Of a stretch of DNA of 64,000 nucleotides, positions 8,399 through 17,147 are shown piece by piece (position 1 is the stretch's first letter; each line of letters starts with the position of its first letter). The DNA lies in NCBI GenBank assembly GCA_026990035.1, contig JALSIM010000041.1:231056-295055 (forward strand). The letters are read 5' to 3'. The position numbers and the translations under genes were made by a program. The notes under the pieces were generated by a model. That model saw nothing but the letters and a program-made list of their open reading frames with translations, did not search any database and had not been told where the DNA came from. Source of the stretch: Alphaproteobacteria bacterium (GTDB lineage: Bacteria > Pseudomonadota > Alphaproteobacteria > Geminicoccales > Geminicoccaceae).

Positions 8399-9203
8399 GC
8401 CCGCCCATCGCGCGGACGAGCCCGTACGGGAGGTGCCGTTCCGGGGCGGCGGCTTCGCGCCGCGGCGCCTTCGCCATCTCGCGCCCCCCTTCTTCCTCCT
8501 CCTCCTGCTGCTCTGGGAGGGGGCGAGCCGGGCCGGTCTCGTCTCCCCCCTCGCCCTGCCGCCGCCGTCTTCGATCCTCACCGCCCTGTCGGATCTCGCC
8601 GCGAGCGGCGATCTCCGGCGTCATCTCGAGGCCAGCCTCTACCGTCTGGTCGCGGGCTGGATCCTGGGCACCTCCGCCGGGCTGCTGCTGGGTCTCCTGA
8701 TCGGCATCTCCAGCCTCGGCCGGACCCTCGGCATCCCGCTGGTGGCGGCCCTCTTCCCGATCCCCAAGATCGCCATGCTGCCGCTGTTCATCCTCTGGTT
8801 CGGCATCGGCGAGCCTTCCAAGCTGGCGACCATCGCCCTCGGCGCCTTCTTTCCCACCGTCATCAACGCCTATGCCGGCATCGACAACGTGCCGCGGAGC
8901 CTCGTGCGGATGGGCCAGAGCTTCGGCCTGTCGCACCGCGCCATCGTCTTCGAGATCCTGCTGCCCGGGGCGCTGCCGGGGATCCTCGCCGGCGCCCGGA
9001 TCTCCTCCTCGATCGCGCTGGTGCTGCTGGTGGCGGCGGAGATGATCGGCGCCCAGTACGGCATCGGGGCGCTGGTTCTCCAGGCCGGCAACCTGATGCG
9101 CACCGATCAGCTCATGGCCGGGGTGGTGGTGCTGTCGCTGCTGGGCCTTACCATCAGCGCCCTGATCGGCCTCGCCGAACGCCGCCTCCTGGCCTGGCGC
9201 TGA
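8391..9203 (+). CDS. ABC transporter permease (SsuC/TauC type)
   Basis: 270 residues with about six hydrophobic segments, the first at about residues 28-46 (HLAPPFFLLLLLLWEG) after a charged cytoplasmic N-terminus. The EAA-like coupling motif that contacts the ATPase is visible as MGQSFGLSHRAIVFEILLPG (about 175-194), followed by ILAGARISSSIALVLLV. This is the usual binding-protein-dependent permease of nitrate/sulfonate/taurine importers. It ends the three-gene operon and is convergent with the cupin gene. Confidence 0.9.
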   Translation: MAEPAHRADEPVREVPFRGGGFAPRRLRHLAPPFFLLLLLLWEGASRAGLVSPLALPPPSSILTALSDLAASGDLRRHLEASLYRLVAGWILGTSAGLLLGLLIGISSLGRTLGIPLVAALFPIPKIAMLPLFILWFGIGEPSKLATIALGAFFPTVINAYAGIDNVPRSLVRMGQSFGLSHRAIVFEILLPGALPGILAGARISSSIALVLLVAAEMIGAQYGIGALVLQAGNLMRTDQLMAGVVVLSLLGLTISALIGLAERRLLAWR

Positions 9204-9218
9204 GGCGACCGACGTCCA

Positions 9219-9680
9219 CTACCCGCCCGGGCGCGGAAAGGCGATGCCCGCTCGGGCGCCGGCCTCCAGGAGCCGCGGAATGTCGGGTGGCGCCGGGCTG
9301 GCCGGAAGATCGCGGGTACCCGGCGGCAGCGGCTCTCCGGCCTCGCTGAAGAACTGCTCGTGGACCAGCCCCGGCGCGTTCACGATCAGCAGCCGCCCCG
9401 GCGCGTCGCCGGTGTTGGTGAAGGCGTGCAGCGCCCCGTCCGGGATCTTGACGAAATCGCCGGGGCCCACCCGCCGGGTGTCCTCGCCGATGGTGAAGTC
9501 GAAGCTTCCCTCCAGCACGTAGAAGGCCTCGTCCTCGCCGGCATGCCGGTTGGGCGGGGCGCCGGCACCCGGCGCCACCGTCGCCTCACACAGACAATAG
9601 CCGCCGGTCTCCGCGTTCCTGGCGAGGAAGCGGACCACCGTTCCGACCAGATAGAAGCTGTCGGTCGCCCGGGTGCCCAT
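9219..9680 (-). CDS. Cupin-domain protein
   Basis: 153 residues when started at the second ATG (MGTRATDSFY), which has GGAG seven to ten bases upstream; an ATG four codons earlier (9692) has no ribosome binding site. The conserved cupin core is visible: motif 1 as PPNRHAGEDEAFYVLEG (two His and a Glu as metal ligands) and motif 2 as PGDFVKIPDGALHAFTN (His ligand). The C-terminal tail is proline-rich. Single-domain cupins of this type include quercetinase-like dioxygenases and sugar-binding proteins; no specific activity is claimed. Confidence 0.82.
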   Translation of the reverse strand: MGTRATDSFYLVGTVVRFLARNAETGGYCLCEATVAPGAGAPPNRHAGEDEAFYVLEGSFDFTIGEDTRRVGPGDFVKIPDGALHAFTNTGDAPGRLLIVNAPGLVHEQFFSEAGEPLPPGTRDLPASPAPPDIPRLLEAGARAGIAFPRPGG

Positions 9681-9905
9681 GGGGGTCTCCATTCATGTTT
9701 CTGTTCGTACCGCACCGCCGCGGCGGGATCGCCGCACCGTCGGTCGACGGTATCATCGGAAAATCCGCCCAGCAACGACTTTGTGAGACGCATCCCTCCG
9801 GCGGCGGCTTCCGGGCCGGGCGCGGGCCGCCGTTCGCCCGCCCCGCCGCCTCTTCCGCGCAACCGACCAGCACATCGCACCCGAGGCCGATAGGCGGCTG
9901 ATCGC

Positions 9906-9934
9906 TTGCCCCCTCTCGGAAGCTACGATAGACT
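9906..9934 (+). promoter_or_regulatory. Candidate sigma-70 promoter of the cmr operon
   Basis: TTGCCC (9906-9911) and TAGACT (9929-9934) are separated by 17 bases and lie about 100 bases before the cmr1 start. The 257-base gap between the divergent cupin and cmr1 contains no CRISPR repeats and no other clear feature. Confidence 0.45.
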
Positions 9935-10033
9935 GTTACCTATTCCGATGTGCCAACCGCGCGCAGACCGCGGAAGCGAACGATATCTGCCGGGTCGCTC
10001 GGCCCGCGACATACTGGGGAGGTAGCAACGCGC

Positions 10034-11523
10034 ATGGTCGGGCGTTCCGCATCTACCGCCACCTATTCCGTGGTCACCCCCCTCTTTCTCGGCGATGCGC
10101 TCCGGGACGCGAGCCGGCTGTCGCTGGCGAGCTTCAAGGGCCAGCTCCGCTTCTGGTGGCGGGCGCTGGCCTGGCCCCGGATCGGCGATCTCGCAAAGCT
10201 CCACGAGCGCGAGGCCTGGCTGTTCGGCAAGGCGGGGGAAGCCGGGGAGAAGGCGTTCGGCCAGTCACACCTCGTTCTGCGCCTGCGGTCGTTCCGATAC
10301 GATCGATTGATGGCTGCGGCACCAGCGCCGGTCCTCCGGCAGAAGCGTTTTTCCACCGAACATATACTGAACCGGGACGGCACGGGCGCGACGGGAGACC
10401 AGCCGAACGGGCTCCAGGGTTCGCCTCTCGAAGATGTCATCGGAGAGGGCTGTCGATATCTCGGATACGGTCTTCTGTAGGCCTTCCGTACCTACCAGAG
10501 AGATCCCAAAACCGGAAACAATATAAAGGAGAACGGTCGAAAGCTGGTGGCGCGCTACGAGGGGGAGCTCGATCGCTCCTGTTTCCTGGGCGCGAGGTTC
10601 GAGGTCGACATGACGTTGCGCCCTGTTCTTCGGCTCGGGAAGCCCGGAGGCGGTTTCGAGGAATCGGCCGAAGCGTTCCGCGCACGCAAAGAAACGATCG
10701 AAGCCGAATGGCGGCGTGTTCTCGACGCCGCGAAACTGCTCGGGCTTCTGGGCGGCCTGGGCTCGCGGGTGCGGCGCGGCTGGGGTTCGCTGACGCTGGA
10801 GAAGCTGCACGGCCCCGAGGTCGACTGGACGAAGCCCGAGAGTGTGGAGGGGTACCGCAAGGCGATCCGAGACATCATCGGGCGACCGGGAAACGCGACC
10901 CCGCCGTTCTCGGCATTTTCTGACGGCAGCCGGATCGAGATCGTTGCGACTTTGCTTCCGGACGCAATGACGGCGATGGACGAGATCGGTCTCCAGATGA
11001 GACGCTATCGCTCATGGAGAGACCCGAACGGCGAAAAAATTTTCCGGATGACCACGACTGGTTCAAATTTCTGAACAACAGTAGTCACGACAACCATGTA
11101 CCCGAACGTCTCGCTTTCGGACTGCCGCACAGCTACGGCCGTGCCGGCAACACGACGATCGGTGTGACGCCCACGCTGACGGACCGGCGCGCCAGCCCCT
11201 TGTTTATTCATGTTCATCGCCTGGAAAACGAATACGTCGGCGTTCTCGCTTTCTTGCCCGCCCAGTTTTACCTAAATGTCGCACGCGCCGAACTCTCCGC
11301 GCAAATCGAGAGAGAAAATGATGTTGCCGGTTCGCAACTGCTGGTCACTCATCCCCGGCGGTACAAGCGGATGTACGGAAGAGGAAAGACAGGCAGAGCA
11401 GTCAACGTTTCACACGACTGGGAGCAAATCATCCACGACTTCATGGGACCGAGAAACGGAAATTATGTAGGAAGTCCGAAGAGAACCAAAAACTATTTCC
11501 CGAACAAGGTGATCGTTCTGTGA
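10034..11523 (+). pseudogene. cmr1: Cmr1, type III-B CRISPR RAMP subunit (interrupted)
   Basis: Start at MVGRSASTATYSVVTPLFLG, with GGGGAGG about 11 bases upstream. YSVVTPLFLG followed by LSLASFKGQLRFWWRAL is the Cmr1 N-terminal RAMP signature; RRYRSW... DDHDWFKF and RRASPLFIHVHRLEN are the C-terminal Cmr1 signatures. The frame is broken twice. An in-frame TAG at 10478-10480 follows CRYLGYGLL, and the same frame resumes at once with AFRTYQRDPKTG. A -1 type frameshift lies in the A6T4 run at 11034-11043, where the sequence moves from frame 2 (RDPNGEK) to frame 1 (NFPDDHDW). Restored, it would be about 496 residues. The stop overlaps cmr2 by GTGA. The second half is visibly less GC-rich than its surroundings. 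Either recent decay or sequencing errors could explain the breaks. Confidence 0.82.
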
Positions 11524-13542
11524 CCATTATCCTCCACTGGCAGATCGCCTCGCCCGCGGGGGTTCAAGGCTGGATCCAGGGTTCCCGACGGATCCGCGAT
11601 TTCTGGGCGAGCTCGTTCCTCACTTCCTGGCTCTCCGCCTGCGCCATGAAGGCGCTGGTGGACGAAGGCGGTGCTCTCGGATCCGAGCGCTTTCGGGCCG
11701 GGCGGCAACGATCCCTGTTCCAAAGCCGTCCGGGAGTGCTGGCAGAACCTGGCGCAGATAGTGTGGAACACCTTCCTCGCCCCGGCGGCAGTGCACGGGA
11801 ACGATACGAAAAAGATCTGGGATCGTCAGATCGAGAACTTCTGGGAGGTGAACTGGGTATTGGGAAAGGATCCCGAAGACGGGTCCGACGGCGCCTGGCT
11901 CGACCGCCGCAAGAACTGGCGGGCGCATCTCCCGAGCACCGAGGAGCGCGGCGACCACTGCCGCATGCTCGGCGACTTCCAGGAGCTGTCGGGCTGGGTG
12001 CGGGCGAAAGGGCAGGGAAAAGCACAGAGCGATTTCTGGGAAGCGCTGCGTGCGGAGGTGAAGGCGGTCGTCAATCCCGGTGCCGACGACACCTTCGAGC
12101 TGCTGGAGATCCGGCCCACCGAACGCCTTTGCGCGCCCGCCCTGGTCAAGCGTCTTTTTCCCTGCCTGCCGGCCGAAACACTCGAGAAAGTGCTCGGCTG
12201 GGTGCCGCAGGGCTGCCAGATGCGGGACGGAGAGCCGCAATGGCACCTTCCCCCGCGCGTCCGCCTCTGGCCGTCGACCGCCTATGTGGCCGGGGTACCC
12301 TGGATGCTGTCGGCCTGGCGAGAAATCGAAGACGCATGCAAGGATTTCCAGCGGGCCTGCCGCGCGAAGCTCCACGTGCCGTCGGTGGCCGAACACGACA
12401 GTTACCTCGAATCCTTCCGTAGGCTGGACAGCCAGGAGGCCAGGGAATTCGGTCTGCTCGACGGCTCCTTCTTCTTCGACGATATGCTGCGCACCGAAGC
12501 GAGAAATCTCGAGCGCGAGGCGGAAGCTCTCCAACAGGTCGATCCGGGACGTGCTCGAAAGCTCCGGGACCGTTCCCGGAAGGTCGAGGAAATCCGCGGC
12601 GAACTCGCGAGGCTCCGGGAGGCCTATCGACGCCGGGTCGGGCCGGAGCTTCGCGCCCGTCAGGTCAAACTCCTCACCGCCTCGCCCTTCTATGCGCTCC
12701 TGGTGATGGACGGCGACGCGATCGGCAAGCTGCTCGGAAACGCGGCAGAACATCGCAGGGAAAACGAGGTCAGCGAGGCGCTGCGCCGGTTCACCGACCG
12801 GGTCGTCGACTTGGTCGAAAAGGAGCACGACGGCACGCTGATCTACGCCGGCGGCGACGATGTGAAGGCGTTTCTGCCGCTGACCACCGCGATTCCCTGC
12901 GCCATCGCGCTCCACAGAGCGTATCTGGAGGCCATGAAGGAAGTGGCCGGAAAGCTCGATGTGGCGCCCACCATCTCCGCCGGGCTCGTCTTCGCTCACT
13001 ACCACGTGCCGCTTTCCTCGGTGATCCACAGGGCCCATGAGCTCCTCGACAAGACGGCCAAGGACGGCAACAACCGCAATTCGATCGCCGTTTCGGTGGA
13101 AAAGCCGTCCGGGACGATGGCCGAATACGTGACCAGCTTCGTCCGAACGAGAGCGGCCGACTGCTGCAGGTCACCGATCGACGGGCTCCAGGATCTCGCA
13201 GGTGCCTATGCGCAGGACATCGAGCGCTCGACGAGCTTTCTCTACAACATGAAGGATCGCTACGAGCACGTCCTGGACGTGTTCGGGAACGATCGTGAAA
13301 AGCTGAAGAGCGTCATGCTGGCGGAATGGGTGAAAGGAAAGAAGGGTCGCAGCAGTGCCGACGAGCGACGCATCGACCAACTTCTCGACGTCTGCATGAC
13401 CGCAACCGGTGGCGGAAAGACGGTCTTCCGCATCGAGGGCGGGCTGATCGCCCGTTTTCTGGCCGACAACGGGGTCGGTACCCTCGATGGGTATCATCGC
13501 TCTCGCGGGCCTTCTCCCGTGCCTGCGGGAGGCGGCCCATGA
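11520..13542 (+). pseudogene. cmr2: Cmr2/Cas10, type III-B large subunit, HD-less, frameshifted
   Basis: GTG start overlapping the cmr1 stop. The N-terminus VQGWIQGSRRIRDFWASSFL is the first cyclase-like (D1) domain, so the HD nuclease domain that normally precedes it is missing. The frame then changes from 3 to 1 near 11661-11675 (VDEGG to LSDPSAFGPGG); the remaining 620 codons are open. The palm domain is well kept: LLVMDGDAIGKLLG (metal-binding Asp) and LIYAGGDDVKAFLPL with the GGDD motif at 12850-12861, which in Cas10 makes cyclic oligoadenylates. No cysteine zinc cluster is evident in the middle helical region. ATGA overlap with cmr3. Without the frameshift the protein would be about 673 residues. 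Confidence 0.85.
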
Positions 13543-14693
13543 CACGCTATCTCGTCCATCCGACCGACACCCTCTTCTTCCGCGACGGGCGGCCCTTCGA
13601 GCAGGAGGACGAGGGCATGGCCGAGGTGCGTTCCCTCTTCCCGCCATGGCCCTCGGTGCTGGCTGGCGCCTTCCGCGCCGCCCTCGCCCGCGCCATGGGC
13701 TGGGACGGGCGCAGCGACTGGGCCAAAAACCCGCGGCTGAAGCAGGCCCTCGGCAACGGTCCCGAGGATACGGGAAACCTCACCTTCGGCCCGCCGGCGC
13801 TGCTCTGCCGGGGCCAGGACGATGCGTTCCGCCGGCTCTACCCGGTGCCGCGGCACCTCCTGCTCGAGAACGGCGTGCCCTTTCTGCTGGATCCCGCGGA
13901 GGCCGAGACGTTCCGGACGGATCTCGGGGATCTCGCCCTGCCGAAAGCGAAGGCGGGGGTGAAGGAGATCGAGGAAAGCCGGATCGATCCCTCCGGCCTC
14001 ACCCGGGTTCTCGCCGGCGAGGCCCCGGCCGCAGACCGGATCCTCGAAGAGAAGCGGCTGTTCGCGCACGAATACCGGGTGGGGCTGCAACGCGATCCGC
14101 GCTCCCGGACCGCCGTTCACGGCATGCTCTACGCCGCCAGCTATGTGCGGCTGAACCAGGGTGTCGGACCGCTGGAACGGAAGACGGGAACCGCGAAACC
14201 CGTGAACAGGGTCGCCCTCGGTCTGGAGGTGGAGGGCGCGCCTCGGGAACCGGAGCGGCTCGGTGTGCTCGGCGGCTTCCAGCGACCGGCCGCCTTCGAG
14301 AAATGCGAGGTTGGGTGGCAGGACGCGAAAGAGCCTTCGGAGCCGCCGGAGGACGGCCGCTACATCCTCTATGTCCATTCACCGATCCGGCTGAAAGAAA
14401 ACGGCTGGCCGCGCCCCGACTGGAACCATGCGGAGCTGCCGGGAAGGCTCGCCTTCGCCTGCACCGGCCGACCGGTGATGATCGGCGGCTGGGACGGAAG
14501 ATCGGGAAATCATCGGGGACCGCGGCCCCTGGAGCCGCACATCCCGGCCGGCAGCGTGCTGTTCTTCGAAGGCGCCGATGCGGGCGAGCTGGCGGAGCTC
14601 TGGAAGAACCGGAGCCGGCGCGCACTCGGCGAACGCGAGAAGCTCGGCTTCGGCCGTTTTCTCCTCGGATACTGGCCTCGGAAGGAATGTTGA
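13539..14693 (+). CDS. cmr3: Cmr3, type III-B CRISPR RAMP subunit
   Basis: 384 residues, intact. The start MTRYLVHPTDTLFFRDGRPF is the classic Cmr3/Cas5-like opening ('D-x-L-F-F-R-D-G-R-P'), and LFPPWPSVLAGAFRAAL follows. The middle RLFAHEYRVGLQRDPRSR and the glycine-rich GEREKLGFGRFLLGYW near the C-terminus are further RAMP features. Cmr3 sits with Cmr2 at the foot of the effector complex and holds the 5' tag of the crRNA. It starts inside the cmr2 stop (ATGA) and ends three bases before cmr4. This and the following subunits show no lesions, in contrast to cmr1 and cmr2. Confidence 0.92.
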   Translation: MTRYLVHPTDTLFFRDGRPFEQEDEGMAEVRSLFPPWPSVLAGAFRAALARAMGWDGRSDWAKNPRLKQALGNGPEDTGNLTFGPPALLCRGQDDAFRRLYPVPRHLLLENGVPFLLDPAEAETFRTDLGDLALPKAKAGVKEIEESRIDPSGLTRVLAGEAPAADRILEEKRLFAHEYRVGLQRDPRSRTAVHGMLYAASYVRLNQGVGPLERKTGTAKPVNRVALGLEVEGAPREPERLGVLGGFQRPAAFEKCEVGWQDAKEPSEPPEDGRYILYVHSPIRLKENGWPRPDWNHAELPGRLAFACTGRPVMIGGWDGRSGNHRGPRPLEPHIPAGSVLFFEGADAGELAELWKNRSRRALGEREKLGFGRFLLGYWPRKEC

Positions 14694-14696
14694 GCC

Positions 14697-15524
14697 ATGC
14701 AGGGCACGATCCTCGGACTGCTCGCCGAAACCCACATCCATCCCGGCGCCGGACAGAGCGAAGGGGCGGTGGATCTGCCGGTCGCCCGCGAGAAGACCAC
14801 CGACTACCCCTTCGTGCCCGGCTCCGGCGTCAAGGGCGCGATGCGCGATCTCGCGGAGCGGCGCTTCGACGACGGTACGGTGGAACGGATCTACGGCAGG
14901 CCCGACGGGGCCGGCGAACTTCTCCTCTCCGACGCCAAGCTGCTGCTGCTGCCGGTGCGCTGTCTGAGCCGCTGCTATCTCTGGCTCACCTGCCCCTATC
15001 TGATCGAGCGGTTCCAGCGCGACCGGCTGCGGGTGACGAAGGGGGCACCGAAGCAGTTCGACTTCGCGGTGCTCTCCGAGGGTGATCCGCCAGCGATCCT
15101 GTGTGCCGGGACGGACGGGGAGAAACTCTTCCTCGAGGAGCGCCTCTTCGCCCGCAAGGGAGAGCTCCCCGACGGCGTGGCGAAACTGATCGCGCCGCTG
15201 TTCGGAAACAGCCCGGCCAGGCAGCGGCTCGTCGAACAGCTCGCCGTCGTGGGGGATGCGGATTTCGCCTGGTTCACGCGCTACGCGCTGCCGGTGCACG
15301 CCCACAACGTGCTCGACGAGAACAAGACCTCGAAGAACCTCTGGTACGAGGAGACGGTGGCCCCGGACACCCTCTTCTATACGCTGGCCCTGTTCCGCAA
15401 CGGCAATGCCGCGCAGCATCTCGACACCCTGTTCTTCGAGAACGGCGGCCGGCCCTATCTTCAGCTCGGCGGCAACGAGACCACGGGCCAGGGCTGGCTG
15501 CACGTGGCGAAGGTGACATCATGA
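14697..15524 (+). CDS. cmr4: Cmr4, type III-B backbone subunit with RNase site
   Basis: 275 residues. The N-terminal RAMP signature is complete: THIHPGAGQSEGAVDLPVAR then YPFVPGSGVKGAMRD. The aspartate D26 in GAVDLP sits at the position of the catalytic Asp of characterised Cmr4 proteins, which cut target RNA at six-base intervals, so backbone RNase activity should be retained. The C-terminal LQLGGNETTGQGWL carries the conserved glycine-rich loop. In the complex several Cmr4 copies form the crRNA filament with Cmr5. Stop overlaps cmr5 by ATGA. Confidence 0.93.
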   Translation: MQGTILGLLAETHIHPGAGQSEGAVDLPVAREKTTDYPFVPGSGVKGAMRDLAERRFDDGTVERIYGRPDGAGELLLSDAKLLLLPVRCLSRCYLWLTCPYLIERFQRDRLRVTKGAPKQFDFAVLSEGDPPAILCAGTDGEKLFLEERLFARKGELPDGVAKLIAPLFGNSPARQRLVEQLAVVGDADFAWFTRYALPVHAHNVLDENKTSKNLWYEETVAPDTLFYTLALFRNGNAAQHLDTLFFENGGRPYLQLGGNETTGQGWLHVAKVTS

Positions 15525-15991
15525 CGGCACGGCTCCTGGAGCAGAGACGGGCGGAAATCGCACTTGGGCAGGTGGAAGCCTTGCAAAGCAGAGACAAGAA
15601 GTTTCGCGATGCCTACACTTCTTATGCAAAGAGCCTGCCCGCCACGATTCTACTTTCCGGCCTCGGTCAGGCGGTGGCCATGGCCATGAGCCGCAGTGGC
15701 TCGGGCGAGGGCAACCAGGAGGCCTGGAAAACCCTCGTCGGCCATCTCGAAACCTGGCTGCTCGAGGAGGCGGGAGAGGCCAGCCCGTATTTCGATGCGC
15801 AATACAGCAGGAATGGCGAGACACCGGGCCTGCAGCTCATGAAGAAGATCACGAGCCTCGATCAGCGCGCTTATGTGACAGCCCAGGCCGAGGCGCTGGC
15901 CTATCTGCAATGGCTCAAGAAGTTCGCCAACGCGCTGCTGGCGGAACCGGAGAAGACGGCGGAGACGGCCGATGCCCCAGAAGCAGGGTAG
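15521..15991 (+). CDS. cmr5: Cmr5, type III-B small subunit
   Basis: 156 residues, all-helical in appearance. RDAYTSYAKSLPATILLSGL followed by GQAVAMAM is the Cmr5 family signature, and the C-terminal ALAYLQWLKKFANALL is the usual last helix. Cmr5 packs along the Cmr4 backbone and helps hold target RNA. Start lies in the cmr4 stop (ATGA); the last 20 bases overlap cmr6. The tail (EPEKTAETADAPEAG) is low complexity. Intact. Confidence 0.9.
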   Translation: MTARLLEQRRAEIALGQVEALQSRDKKFRDAYTSYAKSLPATILLSGLGQAVAMAMSRSGSGEGNQEAWKTLVGHLETWLLEEAGEASPYFDAQYSRNGETPGLQLMKKITSLDQRAYVTAQAEALAYLQWLKKFANALLAEPEKTAETADAPEAG

Positions 15992-17141
15992 GCTTCCGCT
16001 CTACGAGGAGGCGCTTCGGGATGCGCCGCGCCACTGGCATCCGGATGGCCATCCCGGCCTCTGGTGGGACAAGTTCTGCGATCTGTGGGTCGGCAACTAT
16101 GACAAGCTCGAGGAACAGCTCGTTCAGGAAGCCGGCGGCGGGCGTGCAAAAGAAACCCGTGCCGGCAAGGCGGAATGGATCGTGACACTGCTCCACCAAA
16201 GGCAGCGCAACGGTCTCGTCGCCGCCGATGCCACCACGGAGGCGCGTCTCGAGCTCGGCGACCCCGATCGTCTCACCACCGCCCGCACCCGCCTCGAGGC
16301 GCTCTGGCAGGCGAGCGGTGCGGCAATGGTGGAATTGGAGCTCACCGCCCCCTTCGTCACCGGCACCGGCTACGAACATCCCACGGAAAACGGTTTTCTG
16401 TTCCACCACAGCCTCGGCGTTCCCTACCTCCCCGGTTCGATGCTCAAGGGGCTGACCCGCAGTTTCGCGGTGCAGTGGGAAGACATCGACGGGGAGGAGA
16501 TCGCGCGCGTCTTCGGCCCGCCACCGGCGAGCGGCGCACTCTCCGTCGGCTCGGTGGTCTTCTTCGATGCGCTGCCAACGGTACCGGTGAAGTTGACCAT
16601 GGAGGTCATGACACCCCATTACCAGCCCTGGTACCAGGCCGACCGTCCGGCCGCACGTCCTCCCGCCGACTGGTACGATCCCACCCCCATTCCCTTCCTC
16701 GCACTCGCTCCGGGAGCGCGTTTCCTGTTCGCCGTCGGGCCGCGTCGACCACAGAACCCGCAGGACCGGAAAGACACCGAGACTGCCCGTGCCTGGCTCG
16801 AGAAGGCCCTGGATTGGCTCGGCGCCGGGGCCAAGACGGCGATCGGCTTCGGCCGGTTCGAGAAGGCGGGTGCACGGCAGCAGCGCGATGCGGCGCTCGC
16901 AAAGGAGGCGGCGAAAGCACGAGCTTCTGCGCCGGCAGCAGGCAGGCTCCCATCGGCTGGCGAGCCGGCCAGCGTCGCCGCCCGCGTGCTCGGTCCGGCC
17001 AGGGATTTTCCGAAGGGAACACGAGTGCAGTATGGCGACGAAGAAGCCGTCGTCGTCGACTACGAGGGTGAAGATCTCGTCCTCGAATTCGAAGATGGAG
17101 AGCGGGAAACGGTGGATCATGGAGACGTCGAAAGGATTTGA
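15972..17141 (+). CDS. cmr6: Cmr6, type III-B RAMP subunit with extra C-terminal domain
   Basis: 389 residues, long for Cmr6. Family motifs: ELTAPFVTGTGYEHPTENGF (about 118-137), VPYLPGSMLKGLTRSF (about 146-161) and the C-terminal RAMP loop LGAGAKTAIGFGRFEKAG (about 283-300). Cmr6 caps the 3' end of the crRNA filament with Cmr1. After the RAMP fold there is an Ala-rich charged linker and then about 45 residues (GTRVQYGDEEAVVVDYEGED, then LVLEFEDGERETVDHGDVER) that look like a small SH3/KOW-like beta-barrel. That extra domain is inference from residue pattern. Six bases separate it from the next gene. Confidence 0.9.
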   Translation: MPQKQGRLPLYEEALRDAPRHWHPDGHPGLWWDKFCDLWVGNYDKLEEQLVQEAGGGRAKETRAGKAEWIVTLLHQRQRNGLVAADATTEARLELGDPDRLTTARTRLEALWQASGAAMVELELTAPFVTGTGYEHPTENGFLFHHSLGVPYLPGSMLKGLTRSFAVQWEDIDGEEIARVFGPPPASGALSVGSVVFFDALPTVPVKLTMEVMTPHYQPWYQADRPAARPPADWYDPTPIPFLALAPGARFLFAVGPRRPQNPQDRKDTETARAWLEKALDWLGAGAKTAIGFGRFEKAGARQQRDAALAKEAAKARASAPAAGRLPSAGEPASVAARVLGPARDFPKGTRVQYGDEEAVVVDYEGEDLVLEFEDGERETVDHGDVERI

Positions 17142-17147
17142 AGCCCG

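Noticed and set aside
9693..9949. Possible CRISPR array or leader before cmr1
   Set aside because: No direct repeats with regular spacing are visible; only a plausible promoter.
11030..11046. Programmed -1 ribosomal frameshift site in cmr1
   Set aside because: The run does not form a proper X-XXY-YYZ heptamer in the upstream frame and no clear downstream structure was seen. A lost A is the simpler reading.
11690..12422. Frame 3 continuation of cmr2
   Set aside because: After the frameshift point it loses all resemblance to Cas10, while frame 1 keeps the palm domain and GGDD.
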